NCBI RefSeq assembly: GCF_017562075.2
Contig: NC_054082.1
Location: 1,529,050-1,593,049 of the forward strand
DNA length: 64,000 nt
Direction of reading: 5' to 3'
Origin: Anopheles merus
Taxonomy: Eukaryota; Arthropoda; Insecta; Diptera; Culicidae
Shown here piece after piece: positions 39,723 to 52,646 of this stretch. Both the position numbers and the translations under genes were made by a program. Below the pieces are notes generated by a model. It was not told the origin of the DNA. It worked only from the letters and a program-made list of their open reading frames with translations, and did not search any database. Numbering within the stretch: the first letter of the stretch is position 1; every line of letters begins with the position of its first letter.

Positions 39723-40812
39723 ATAACCGTAAAATTTGCTTCATGCCTCTCCAGCCCCCCCTCGTAAGCGCTTTGATAACAATCCTAACGGTCGTACATT
39801 AACGAACCTGTCTCTTCAGCTTCGGCACGAGAAACAAAAGGTTTCGGGCGCCACCGGGTTGCACATAATAACCGTCTGCGTGTGTGTGTGTGTGTGTGTT
39901 TCTGTGTGCGTATGTGTATGCATTTTCTCTGCGAACGCTTTCCTTTCCCCATCTGCGTTTATCTGCGGGCTCATGTGAGTGCGAGCACACATTAGCATAA
40001 TTTCGTAAACATTAACGCAAACGCCGAAATCGTCTGCCGTCCCCCAAACAGCGGCCCCGTACCACTAAATGCCAGTAGTCGCATCGCGCACAGCAGCTCG
40101 GCAAAAAATGGATGCGATATGCCGGCCGCCAAGAAAGGCAGCCAAATTTATGACCACCTGACCTTAGAAAACGAGTGACGAAGGCGAGACGAAGGAGAGA
40201 ACAAGCGATGTTGTCGGGAGAAGCGTGATTTCGGGTGCGCGTGTGCAATCCAGATACCCCGCTAAACGGCACCGTGAAACAATAGATCACCCGGCCCGAT
40301 ATGACTGAGAAAATTAACAACACCCATGGGGATGATCCCTTGCTCCGTACCGTGCGGCAGGAATTAAACAATGCGAAGCGTGGCATAAAAGTCGATGTAC
40401 ATTTTTTGTTTCCTTCCAGTTGTTTCAAAACCACCTTTTTCCACCGCTCTCTCGCTACCAACAGTTCATTGCATAATTGCACGTGCGAATATTGCACACC
40501 GTAGACGGAGGATAGACCCGATCTCCTGATGATCGATCGAAAACGAGATTCTACAAAGTACAATCTCCTTTCATCGTAACACAAATTTGCACGTTTCGAA
40601 CCGAGGGGATTACGATTAAGGGCACGAGTCAGTATCGGATACACACAGCGCGGACGATCATTGGAGGTGTAATCGATGTTGAAAGTAACTGCGTCCCACT
40701 AGCACTTTTCTAAATGCTTTGCCCGTTCGGGCAGAAGCGGCGCTACCACGAGCCTACAAAGCCCCTGAATACGAAAACCACCAATACAATAAGCCATTAA
40801 ACTGGTGCTTTA

Positions 40813-40826
40813 GTTGCCATGGAAAC
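40813..40826. promoter_or_regulatory. Second X-box-like site
   Basis: GTTGCCATGGAAAC matches the RFX X-box except for one base in the right half (GGAAAC for GGCAAC). Confidence 0.4.
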
Positions 40827-41837
40827 GAGGGGAGCGTGGTTTGTGTTTAATTTTGTCCCAATCGACCGATCTAATCCACCTGAGAAGGGCTGAGAATCCT
40901 ATGGCATCGGTTTGCACTATTGCGAAAGGAGAAAACGATCACGATCACTCCCACCGTCGATCTGCCTTTCACCCGATAAGCTGTACGGGGGCAAGCTCAA
41001 GTCAACACCTTTTTTGGTATTTCTTCCCTTCCTTCCAATGTCCCACAGCAATCATCCACCCATCGATCGTAACGAACACTGCACGGAAGCGTTTGCCGAG
41101 CCTGTTGCAATGATTTATGAAATCCCATCACACCATAACGATCGTCCGTGCCACTCACTACGAATCTTCTGGGGTTGGGATTTGAGATAGTTTCCGGTCG
41201 CTATGCTACGATAGCGGGGTAACCGTTTCACCTCAGCTTAACATTGGCACCTGTTTCGGCTGTTATGTCACTGGCAGTTCACGTCGATGTCGTATTTCAC
41301 TCGTTCAAACATAAATCAGCCCGCACCCGAGCGGCAGCTTCCGTTGTGTACCTAATGATCCTTATCGTTGAAACTCATCAATCACCAACAAAAAGCTCCG
41401 CCTCACTAAGCTTCCCCAGCGTTCACCACACTTTCTTGCACAGTTTGCTTCGATGGAAAGCCGTACCGAGCTGAACGAACAAACGACTTCAACGCAGGAT
41501 CAAGCGACGAACGTGATCTGCTACACAGGGGCAGCCGGACGCTATGCGCGGTGCCGAACGTTCAAACACCAAATAACGCCATTATTCGCCTTGTGGTTCA
41601 ATTTTATGAAAAACAACCCCAAAACGAGACCCCCGTCACCGTGACGCCACCAAACCATCCGTCCCACTCCGGGTGTCGCATGGCATGGATCGTGTTTGAA
41701 TCTTCAGCCGCATTGTAGAGGGTTCGTGCGCTTTGGCCCGCTGCACTACCGACCGGCCCGTTTGCATTCTGTTTGCTTCCCCTTCCATTCAGCTGCTGCT
41801 GGCTGTAGGCTGCCGCTTTATCCGCACCGAGCGACAC

Positions 41838-41856
41838 CATCATCATCATCATCATC
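41838..41856. repeat. CAT trinucleotide repeat
   Basis: About six CAT units in non-coding sequence. Confidence 0.9.
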
Positions 41857-43346
41857 GTCATGATCGTTCATGGCTCTTTCTCTGTTTCTCTAATTCACGG
41901 CTGCACGTGCTCATCGTAGCCGCGCTTCGCTTGTACTTACGCCGTGCACCTTCTTTCTTTGTATGAGAGATTGTAGCTTTGTTGCCTCTCCACTCGCCCG
42001 CCCCCACCGAAAGAAGCTGGTCGATTCCAGCCGACTGCGGGCTCGTGCTCGTGTTGGAAACGACCCGCGCCACCACAGGTGAGAGGGTGAAGAATCATCC
42101 CTACCATGGCGATGGATGGTCTTGCCGGCAGCAGATCTTCATGTGAACTACTTTTGATCAGGCGCTCGCTTGATGCACAATGTGCGGGTTCGGAAACGCT
42201 AGCAGACAGAATGACAGAATCACCTTCAACGATCGGAGCGCTTGTGAGCGTTTTGTTTATTCACATGTCTAGCAGATCGAGCAACAAGTGTATCGATCGT
42301 GTAGGTGCACAGCATAGAGCTTTAAACCCCATTAATCACGCAGGAACGCAAGAGGAGAAAGAGATTTGTTAACACGCTAAACTGACACAACACGGCGCAG
42401 CCTGTCCATAATGTCGCTTGAATAAGATATTGTTTTATTAGTGTTTTAACCTTTAAACAGCTGTTAAATGGATAATTGTCTTTAAAACATCACTCAATTA
42501 TGCAAACAGATACGCGGTCCAGCAGTTTTCATAATTAAGCATTTACCTCAACACACATCCCCATTACCGGTAATTGTATTAATATTATTTTTAAATTAAT
42601 CATTTAACAGCTTAAATTATCCTCCCAATACTACGAAGGCTTAAGCAATTATGGTTCGATAATTGAACGATTCCACCTCACACTGTTGCAAACGATTTTT
42701 AAGATGATTTTGGCACGATTTTTTTCCACTGCACCAAAGACATGATGTAAGGTCGTGATGGCTCGATCGGCCACCATTTTCCACTCACCTGGGCGCGAAC
42801 ATTCATCATGCCTCAGCTAGCAATTTTCTTCGCGCGAAAACTGTTAAATTTACATAGTTTAAATTTGCAAACCAACGGAAAAAAATGCCACACTCACACA
42901 CTCCAAATTACAAAGCAGAAGCTCTGGTGCGCTCGCTCGATGGCGAAACGTGCTAAAACACAGCCGACACAGCCATCGACATCGAGGGAATCCTTTGCCG
43001 ACCTCCAACCATATCCCACCATCAATCAATTGACATGTCAAACTTCGAACGGCGAACCTGCTTAGAAGGCGAGAAAAAAGACAAAAATGGTCAATAGACG
43101 CTGCCAATGCACTGGGCTGTCTGGTATCCCTCCCCAGCTCACGATCGGATGGCTCCCTCGGCGTGAATGCAACCGTGCAAGGGAAAATGTATCACGAGAA
43201 AAGAATATATTTCTACCGTTCCATTTACGGAGTCCCTCAAGGCCCATTTGCACAGTCGGCCGGCGTGTAACTAGCTGGCCAGGGTGTGTGTGTGTGTTGA
43301 ATGGATGGGGCCGGCAGGTGCGAGGTGTTCCTACACTACACAATAG

Positions 43347-43427
43347 GAAGATGCGCGAAGCATTATTGGAGCAGCTGGAGCTACTCACGATCGAGCGTAG
43401 CGCAGATGGGGTCACACTTAAGCGAAG
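43347..43427 (+). CDS. Possible orphan exon, function unknown
   Basis: An 81-base open segment between acaatag and gtaagt. It reads KMREALLEQLELL and TIERSADGVTLKR, an amphipathic, coding-like string. It starts by needing one base to finish a codon, phase-compatible with the candidate at 15507-15652, though 28 kb away. No homology is recognised. Confidence 0.2.
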
Positions 43428-45955
43428 GTAAGTCTTCGCAAGGGTTTTGACACCTTTAATTGTAGCTCCGTCTCAGCTGTGTTGCCCCGGAGAAGCGCTC
43501 TGCCGTCTCGAGCTCCCGGAGGTCAATTTCGTGCCGGTGGCGAAAGAGCTCCAATTACCTGTTCGTTGACATCGCGGTGGATGTTGCATCGGTCGAGGAA
43601 TTTGCATGTGATCTCCAATTGACCAAGGCACCGGATCGACTATTAACCATAAAACGGTTCATAATACTACCTTCGATTGACTTCAATGAGCGCGGGAAAA
43701 AACAGCGAACTCTCCAGAGCCACCAATAAACCGCAAACAATCGATCGTTATGGAAATGAACACGTTGTTGATGTTTGGGAGTTGCATATGCATGCATTAC
43801 GACCGATACAAAGTCAATCCAAACAAAACGGTAGCATCCGGGCGCAGGCTCGTGAAGCGTACATTCAAAAACATCTCGTTCCTACCTCTCCCTCTTTCCC
43901 CTGAAATGCCCCAACATGTGAGCCACGAGATTAGCTCTTGTGAAAGGAAGAACCTTGAGGTGCAATTACGCCGAACGTATGCACTTGTCCAGCTCCCGGC
44001 GAAGAAGAAGCAGAAGCAACCTAAAAGACCCAACATCCCCCATTACCAACTTCAAACGGTTGGATTGATGATGATTTCTCGATCTCAGTCGTCAGTCACG
44101 TCGGCCCTACACAGCAGGCCCTACAGCGCTAGTGCGCGATCATACCAAAATAAGCTCACTTTTGTGGTTCGCGTCGAAAGGATCCGCGGTGAAGAAGCGA
44201 TCATCGGCGCCCACCACCTCCGACTGCTGTTCCGCATTCTTCCTGCCCGATCGCCCCAACCCGTCAGTACATTTTCTCTCCGGTCCAACCAGCTTCGACA
44301 CAAATCATATTTACCATACCGACCGTCCCTTTTACCAACAGCTCACCTGTGTGCGAAAGTGAACGGTTCCTTTGGTGGGTCCGAGCGTGCTGCCGTAACT
44401 GTGTTACGGTCGCTTTTGTAACTCGAGCTCGACACGTTAACCGTGCCCGGTCACCAAAGGGACACCAGCAACCGTCGGCTAAGGGGTGAGAGAGAGGACA
44501 CAAATATCTAGACACATGCCACATCTCGAACCCTTCTTCTTCTTTAACCCCCGCGTCGGATGAATCCCCTCCTCCGACCCCAAACCATTTGGATGCGTTT
44601 TCTTTTACTAGCGCACAACCAGGAAGGTAAATCGAATCGCTTACGCTAGGGTAGGATGTCAATCGATTGGACTGCCCGTTCCATGCCTGTCTCTTAACGA
44701 AGGTCTTGCCCAGCTCGGTCCAAGTGGCCCCGTAAGAGGGTATGTGATGCGTTAGACGAGGCAAGCAGAGCAAAATTCGAATCAATTCATGCCGATACAG
44801 CACCCGAGACCGAGAGGGGCGAATGTGAACCACGTTCGTGCCAGATTACCGGTACGAAACGATCTCTCGATATGATGCTAATGATAGATTCGTTTACAAT
44901 ATCATCCCTCGCTGGGCGTGCTGGGCGATTACTTTGTAAAGATAGCACCCGGTCGGTCAATCGCGATCGTGTTTCTTTTGTCGTCGCTTTACATAACGCC
45001 AGCGTCAGAAGCGAGCCTTCGGCAAGTCCAGTTGAATACGGTACGCTTTGGATTAAATTAATAGATACATAATCTGTTGGTTTTAGCTGCCCATTCAGGG
45101 TGTGTCTGTACGTTTTGTGGGAGCGATAATTGAACATTACCCATTTTCCGAAACAAATGTCTGTTGCTTTCTCCGTGGCATCTATTGTGCAGTTGGGTTC
45201 ATGTGTGAGATTTTTGTACGCATTCACCGCACTGCTTTGTAATAGAATCAGTTTGTAATTATCTAAATTGCTCTTAAACATTTGTACGAAGCTTTTAGAC
45301 GGTGCCGAATTATGCCGGCGGCACGCTACACTCTACAAATAGAGCAATACATTTCAAAAGACGATTAATTTTAAGCTGTAAATAATCGGATGCATTCAAT
45401 ACTTGCAACACGCTCCCGGGTAAGCCAAAAATCCGCTATCAAAATTCATTTTCACTCACAGTTTCCGCACGTTTCGCGCTCGCTTCCTATCACTTACACA
45501 GTGTGCCCAGAGCATGGCATCAGGAAACCAATTCGCAATTCGCACCTCAAATTCGCGCAATTTGACCTGCCCGCTTTTTAGTGAGCTTTCGCTTAATTGA
45601 AGCCCACCAAAGCCCGTGATGAGTTCCATCAATAAAAGGTGGCTTCGGTTCACCTGTAAGTAAAAGATGGCCACTGTTTTGTGGCCACTCTCACCGCATC
45701 GGTTAGTTCCGCTCGACAGCTGCGACAGCGACTGTAAGCTCGAACCGGTCGAATGAAAGTGACAACGGGCTTTTAGGGGTGTTTTTTTTTTACTTTACAA
45801 CCCTTCTGATTTTAACGAGCAATAATCATAAATGCAATTACCGTTTCTGATGAGTTACGAAAGGTAAGGATGATGATGCTTACCGTCGATCGAAAACCGT
45901 TGTGGGTGGAAGCGTTGCTCGACTCGCTTGCCCTGCTCGCCTGCTGCTTATCAGG

Positions 45956-46477
45956 ATGCACTTTTTTTTTCTTCTTCTTTTCGGTGGAGCATTACTTCAC
46001 GCGACCAACTGCACCATTGGGCGGCGGGCCGTGAGAACTGCACCATCGGTTGCCACCGTTGCGCCGCCGAAAAGCATAACAACGGAACTAATTTATGCGG
46101 GAACAAGCGCACCACCGAGGGGCTGGTCACACCCGCCAGGGGTCACATTTTGGCGGAGATCACTTTTTAAGCAGGGCCCAACAATTAGTCGCACCTTTTC
46201 GCACAACCGCACATCTCGGTGTATCTCGATGTTAGGACTCGATGTAGCGTTTTTGTTCGCTGCATGTTCGTTACAGCCAACTAACTCGATGTTGGCAAAG
46301 ATAGTGGAAAGATTAGCTTTAAACATAGATTATCGCCCGCTGGGACACGCTGGGTGGCGGTGCCGTGATACTTTCAACACACTCTCATTCTCCCAGTACT
46401 GGGCGTTGGCCTCGATTTGCAGCGGCAGTTTCGCGAAACCAACCAAAAACCAACAGCCAGCCCCCCGTGCACCATAA
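45956..46477 (+). CDS. Hypothetical 173-residue ORF with hydrophobic start
   Basis: It starts MHFFFLLLFGGALL, a signal-peptide-like N-terminus, and contains CTIGRRAV and several Cys but no recognised domain. The hydrophobic start arises from a T/C-rich tract, and one or so ORFs of this size is expected by chance in this much DNA. Probably not a gene. Confidence 0.12.
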   Translation: MHFFFLLLFGGALLHATNCTIGRRAVRTAPSVATVAPPKSITTELIYAGTSAPPRGWSHPPGVTFWRRSLFKQGPTISRTFSHNRTSRCISMLGLDVAFLFAACSLQPTNSMLAKIVERLALNIDYRPLGHAGWRCRDTFNTLSFSQYWALASICSGSFAKPTKNQQPAPRAP

Positions 46478-49400
46478 ATCTGCAAAACATGTTGGGCTAT
46501 TCAATTTTTAGTTTCTTTTCGGGGTTGGCCACCTTACACCTTCCACCACACAATAGGCAACGTTACACTCCGGTCCGATTTATATGCATGCCGGTGCAAT
46601 GAATAATAAGAAACGGCCCAGCAGCAGTGCAGCAACAACACGGCTTCGCCAATGAACCGTCGCTTAAGGGGCTGAGAAGAGAATGTATTTAAAAATGTGT
46701 TTATAAAAGTTTGCTCACAGCATCGTTGTACGTTGGAGATACATCTGAACGATGCAACTAATGATAACCGGCCAACGGGGAAATAAAACTAGCCACCAAC
46801 AACCGCTCACCTGACCGCTGGCTGCATGCCTTCACCCATAGAAGGAAGAAAGAAATGCGCTCCAATCGGTAGAAACCGCGTGAAGCTAATAGAAAAGAAG
46901 ACTATCTCGGCGCGGACACTTAATTGCGGTGACTTTTCCCTCCGCTGCCACCATGACGATTGATGACCGACGGGTTAAACATTAAATGCAGTAAGCAACA
47001 GAAGAAGAATAACGAAAAAAAAACCATTGGCGAATGGCGAGTGGAGTGGAGCGGTGGCGGACGATGATAACTTTTTAGCGTTTGCAATATTGCGCCATCA
47101 CCCTGGAAGCGGGACGGTTCGTTACGTCGGTCCTGGAGTGACCGTGTAGTTTTGTGGAACTTCCCTTGTTAACGTTCCCCCTGAAAGATAGCACTTTCGA
47201 TTGAATCTGATGGTACAATTATTTGAATAGAAGCTAACAATGTAAATGTGATACGGTGAAAGGGGATGCTTTTTTTATTAAATAACACTCTTGGTGGCTT
47301 TTATATGTGAGCTCGTTTTTAATTACATTATCCAAACATGCTGCTCCAATTGTAACAAACTTAATTTCTAAACACAAAATAAAACAATCACCCTTTTTGT
47401 GATGCATTCATAATTATCGCTTCATTTTTATTTGCCTAACACTCCAAAGAGCAGGCTCTACCCTCCCACAATAGATACACTTTACTGCTAGTATGTAATT
47501 ATTATTTTGTATAATTTCAACCCCACACTTCTACCCACACACGCACTCACACGTACTCGGCAGGGAGATACAATTGAATAAAAAGCGACGGAAACGGACA
47601 AACAGTCGCGTACACGTTGGCTTATTTATCCGCGCGATCGTTACTGATCGGCTCCTCGGTGCGTACACAGCCACCACGCGTTCAGAGCCTAATCCATTTG
47701 CGCCAACAACCAATGCGCAGAGAAGCTCCTCGAAGCTCCTCCATTGCTGCTTCTGAACCGCCCCACCTCCGTTGTGCGAACATTGTGCAGACATTGAACT
47801 GGAAGGTCGCTTAATTTTCAATTTCATCTTCAAACGACGCACTCGGCAGCGAATGGAGTGATGAAATGCCGTAACCGTACCCCGTGCCGTACCGGGCTGG
47901 TCAAAATGAGCAGCGCGCATAGCAGCTAACGAGCCGTTCCGCAGCCTCAAACCGAACCTTTGCCCGATGGAAGCTGAAGCTGACCCGGTGTCATCAATCG
48001 CATCGCTCTTGTGGCGGGTTTTAAAGTACGAAAGTTACCCCCAGTAGAAAGCATGCGGTTGTCCCCTTCTTCTTCGAAGACTAATCTGTCGAACGTGTTG
48101 TCTAATCGCACACACACACACACACACTGTCCCTTTGTTCCTTTCTGCATCCTCCTCCCCTTCTTCTGTTTCGGGTAAAGAGGCACGTGAACGCGAAAAT
48201 TAATTAACATCAGTTCAAGAAACACACACCGTGATGGATATGCTTTTGTTTGTCTTTGACTTTGACTGCAAGGGGCTTTTGGGGGGGGTGGGGGGATGCT
48301 GCACCCATCGGTTTTTGTTGTTCGGTTCAATTGATCAGCCGGGCTGATAAATGCGAACCTATTCGTTAGGCGATGTCAATAAGAGTCTGCTTGTTGAAGC
48401 GGTTGATTCAATTACCAGCTCCCGTATCGATTTCTGTCCCATTCTTTTTTTTCCCCCTCAGCATAAACAAAACTGGTTTCCTCTATTTATCAACCGGCAG
48501 CATGATTCGGTCGTGTACATTCAACAATATTTGCCCTCCACCCAATCCTACAACAACGTCTCCTAGCAACTGCAGCCCCCTTCTTTGCCGGTACTGTTTT
48601 CGGCGAGCTTTTACTTCAAATCAAAGCAACTCGATTCCCCCCAAAAAGCTACACAACATCGGTGGAGAGGGAGGAGGAGGAGACTGGCAGCATAAAAGCA
48701 ACGACCCGCATCGCCCAAACGCCCAAGTGTTTTCCCTTTCTCTCTCTCTCTCTCTGTGAAGTCTCTGAAGTCATCAATGATCAATGAGTGTCGGGTGAGT
48801 TTGTGTGGGGATGTCTGCATTTGCTTTATTTAGTTATGCCATTTCGCCAGCATACGATGCTGGCCGACAACACCTACCCGTCACCACCACCACCACCTTG
48901 GCCATGCCGGCTCCTGTTGCTTGCTGCTGCTCCGATCACCGTATTTTCATCACGATTATCTCGCTATGGCACGCGTTTGGTATGCCGGGGCAAAGGGAAT
49001 ACACCGGCACCTGCACCAGCACAATTATAGATGCCCTTCCCTTTCGATGTCTTTTGATGGCGCGTGTTTTCCCGCCCTTTTGTTGTGGGTGACGCAATTA
49101 CACCTGTGCCGTCGTCGTTGTCGTCGTCGATCGGAACCCCTTTTGTTGGATTCCATATTGTTAGAAGGGTTTCGGTTTTGTTGCCGTTGGTTTTGTTTAC
49201 TCATCACTTTGATTTTTCCCCCCTTTTCATACTCCCAAACGGCAAGATGTAAGATAACGGACGCGAGAAAGTTAATACACTTACGACGACATCAAAACGA
49301 ATGACATTACACATTTTCTTTGCGTGTTGCAAGTTAATTGTAAGCTCGCACGCAAGCACTCCAGTTAGCTGGATGGCTTCACAACTTGAGATTACGCTTG

Positions 49401-52400
49401 CAGCCACACAGCATGGAAGAATGATGGTAGTGCTTTAAGAAAAGGAAAGCTATCTCAGATATGGCCATATAAGGAGATTGTTGTAAAAACAGACACAATG
49501 AGAACGATAGTCGATCCGAAAACGATGTCCTTCAGCCGCAGTTGGCAAATTCCTCTTGGAGAGTGTCTCTGCCGAGATCGAGACATTCGGCACTGAAGTT
49601 CAGTGTCGAGCGAATGTAACCTTCTGCGCGAGGATGACCCACACATACCAACCATAAGCGACAGGGGGAACAAACTATTTAGGAACAACAATCACCATCT
49701 CGAGAGGACATGATTGTAACTGAGACCAAACCATTCGCAAACGCACGCACTTGCTCTGAATATCATTAACAGCACACAAACACTCACACTCACACACAAC
49801 AAACACTCATATCGCAATTGGCATCAAAAGCACATCTTTTTTTCCAACCCGAACTTTATCCGCACCATTTATCTTCCGCCATTCGTTTGCGCAATGATTC
49901 GCGTTCGAGCATTCGCGACCTCGGTACCTTCTTGCTCGCCATAAACCTGCGCACGCAGATACACTCACACGCTCAAGATCATAATCGACGCTGGGGCGCG
50001 TGGGTTGCCTTCACCCGACACTCCGTGCTCTGCTGGTGCGCATCGGTGGTGCATTTGAATTTCGCAAGTCCTTTGATGAGCCCGGTACACGGCTCAGCTG
50101 TACAGTCCTATAGCAAAAACCCGCTATTTCCATGATCGATTGAAGCAGCAATGATCTTCGATCTTAAGCGCTTGTGTTCGAGCGTATGTGTGTGTGGTTC
50201 ACACCTTTCTAAACGCTTCGCATTCCGTCAAGATAACAAACGCCACGTCCGATCCAATTGGCCGGAGGGGTTTCCGGCCCGCGCAAGGTCAGCCGGGTGC
50301 ATAAATTATGCTTCCGAACGATCTCGTTTCCCTCGTCCGACTTCCGCCCCGAAGGTGCGTTCCCACGAGCTACCTGTACGTAAATCGTGCGTGTGTGTGT
50401 TGATCGTGTTTCATCACACGCAACACGGCTAAATGCCACCGAGCTGTGTGTTGGATGGTGTTTTTGGGGGAGCATTTGTGACACTCTGTCACATCCTGCA
50501 ACGACGAGCTAATTGTTGCTCCCCCGTGGTTCCCCGTGTCCGATCTTAATCGTCCATTCTGACGTGAGCAATTAATCTGTTGCTTTGTACTTACCCCCTT
50601 ACCGTACCGCTGAGGTGGTGGCAGGAAAAAAAACATCCTCTCCAACCCCCATCCCGAACCGCCAACAGCACCGTCAAACGCGAAACTAATTAAAAGCGAC
50701 ACCTTCGAAACTCGGCAATCGACACCCGTTTCAAGCGGCATTCGATCGGGCGCCAAAGTACTTCTTCCCGCCGGCACCCCTAGCTTCTTGCGGCCGCCTT
50801 CGCGATGGTGCAATGTTAAAGTGCTTTTCTTTCCGTTTTTAGCTTTTGCTTCCCAGCGCAACCAAACACGACCGGCGCGCCGCATCGAACGGTGAAGAAA
50901 CACGTGCCGTTCCCTGTGCGTTGGGCTGTTGATCGAACGTTTGAACGGCGGTTTATTTTTACGATCCACAGCGTACAGGCATCGTTTCCGTGGTGTGCTC
51001 TTCGCCCGTTTTTAAAGAGTTCCTGTAACCACACACAACACAAGCACAGGCAAAACAACAACTTTTCCTTAATTCGCTTCTCGCGCTGAGTCATTTCCCG
51101 TTTCCCAGGTTTTCCCGCCACTTTTCGCCCCACACCTTTAAAAGCGAGTGGCTGTAGCAACAACATCACCAAAAAAACACAGCCCTGCAACTGTAATTAA
51201 TCATGATAATGAATAATAATAGCGTCGTTACTGGGACGGTGGACAAATTCCTTCCAGAACCTTCATCATCGCGTGTCCAGCGTGATGGGAAATCGCTGAA
51301 ATGAAGAGCTGGACGACTGGACATTACACCAAAAAAAAATAAAAAATTGCTCCCAAAAAGCAGAGCAATCCATGGGTGTCTCCCAGCCTCATCGTTTAAA
51401 GTCATTAAAGAGGAGGTTGAATTGAATGGGCCCGTGAAAAATCAAACCTTAAATTGCGTACCGAGGCACACTACTACTGCAAGGGAGATGGTTTAATTAG
51501 CATTAGCAGTCCTCAAACACACAAACTAACAGCACGCAAATCGACACGGTGGTGTAAGGAAGAAGGCGTAATTTATGCCATCACGCCACTAATGGAATCG
51601 TCATTTTTCTTGATTAGTACTCGGTGCAGATTCGCCTGACTGCTTCGAGCACGTGTAAGCACGTGTACCGCTCACCTACATCCTGCCTCTCTCTCACACA
51701 CACACACACACTCAAACTTTACACTAACTTCACGGACTATTACACCCATTATCCGCAGGACTCTAGGGCCAATCCAGTTCGGCATCGCTCATCCGACCAG
51801 CATCAGCAGACCCAGCAGGCCCGACGAAGGCTCCCACCGTTTTTCCCCCGTTTTCCTTGGCTCAGCCCCTAGCACGTGTGTGTTTGAGTGAACACATTAT
51901 AAAATCATTGCCACTCAAATATTTACGCCTTGGGCATTTCCTCAACTCTTGCACACGTCCTTTTTACATGCACTTCATTCACTCTCTCTCGCTCCTACTT
52001 TCTCAATGCACGTGGTTCATTCCCGGTTACCGAGAGAATTGAATCCTCCTGTGCATATTGTGCAGCACTGTGTAGAACTGTAGGGCGGGTGAGTTTTAGA
52101 CAACTTCTACCCTTCTGTCTGCCAGCCAAGCCGATACCTGAAAATGCTGCAGAAATCACTAAGCAAACCATTCGTAACACTCGATGTATTTCACCTTCGA
52201 CCTGCGGTGTTAACGACGGTGGCTCTCTCCATTACAGACTTCCACGACTTCCACGCGAACATGTGCTTTAGCCTGTAGCAGCAAACCATTTATTTAATTA
52301 GCAAAAATCAGCATCCAACTGGTTCAATGTTTCGCAATGCTCGCATCAGCTTGAAACCACCACCACCTTCCAGGAATGTCTGGAAAGATGGGCCAACTTC

Positions 52401-52625
52401 TACTACTACTACTATTATTCGAACAAATTCAGACCGATATTACCGAGGGCACGGTCCCATTGCTTTCTCAAAGTAATGATTTATAATATCCACACACACA
52501 CAGAGAGAGAGAAACCCTTATAACATCAATCCCGATCGCTTGCGCTCTCTTACAAATCCGAGGTTTATCGATGGTAGGTATTATGTAAATTACTGACCAA
52601 ACATCAGCGCACCGGAGCAGATTTC

Positions 52626-52646
52626 GGGGGAGGGGGGGGGGGGGGG
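52626..52646. repeat. Poly-G tract
   Basis: G5-A-G15: a homopolymer prone to sequencing error, and one G-run of a potential quadruplex. Confidence 0.9.

Noticed and set aside
40012..40644. 210-codon minus-strand ORF
   Set aside because: No recognisable motif; starts and ends without gene context.
43750..44421. 223-codon plus-strand ORF
   Set aside because: No domain, no splice or promoter context, composition like translated non-coding DNA; it overlaps minus-strand ORFs of similar quality.
50370..50969. 199-codon minus-strand ORF
   Set aside because: Basic, low-information composition; a possible donor at its Pro-rich part is isolated.
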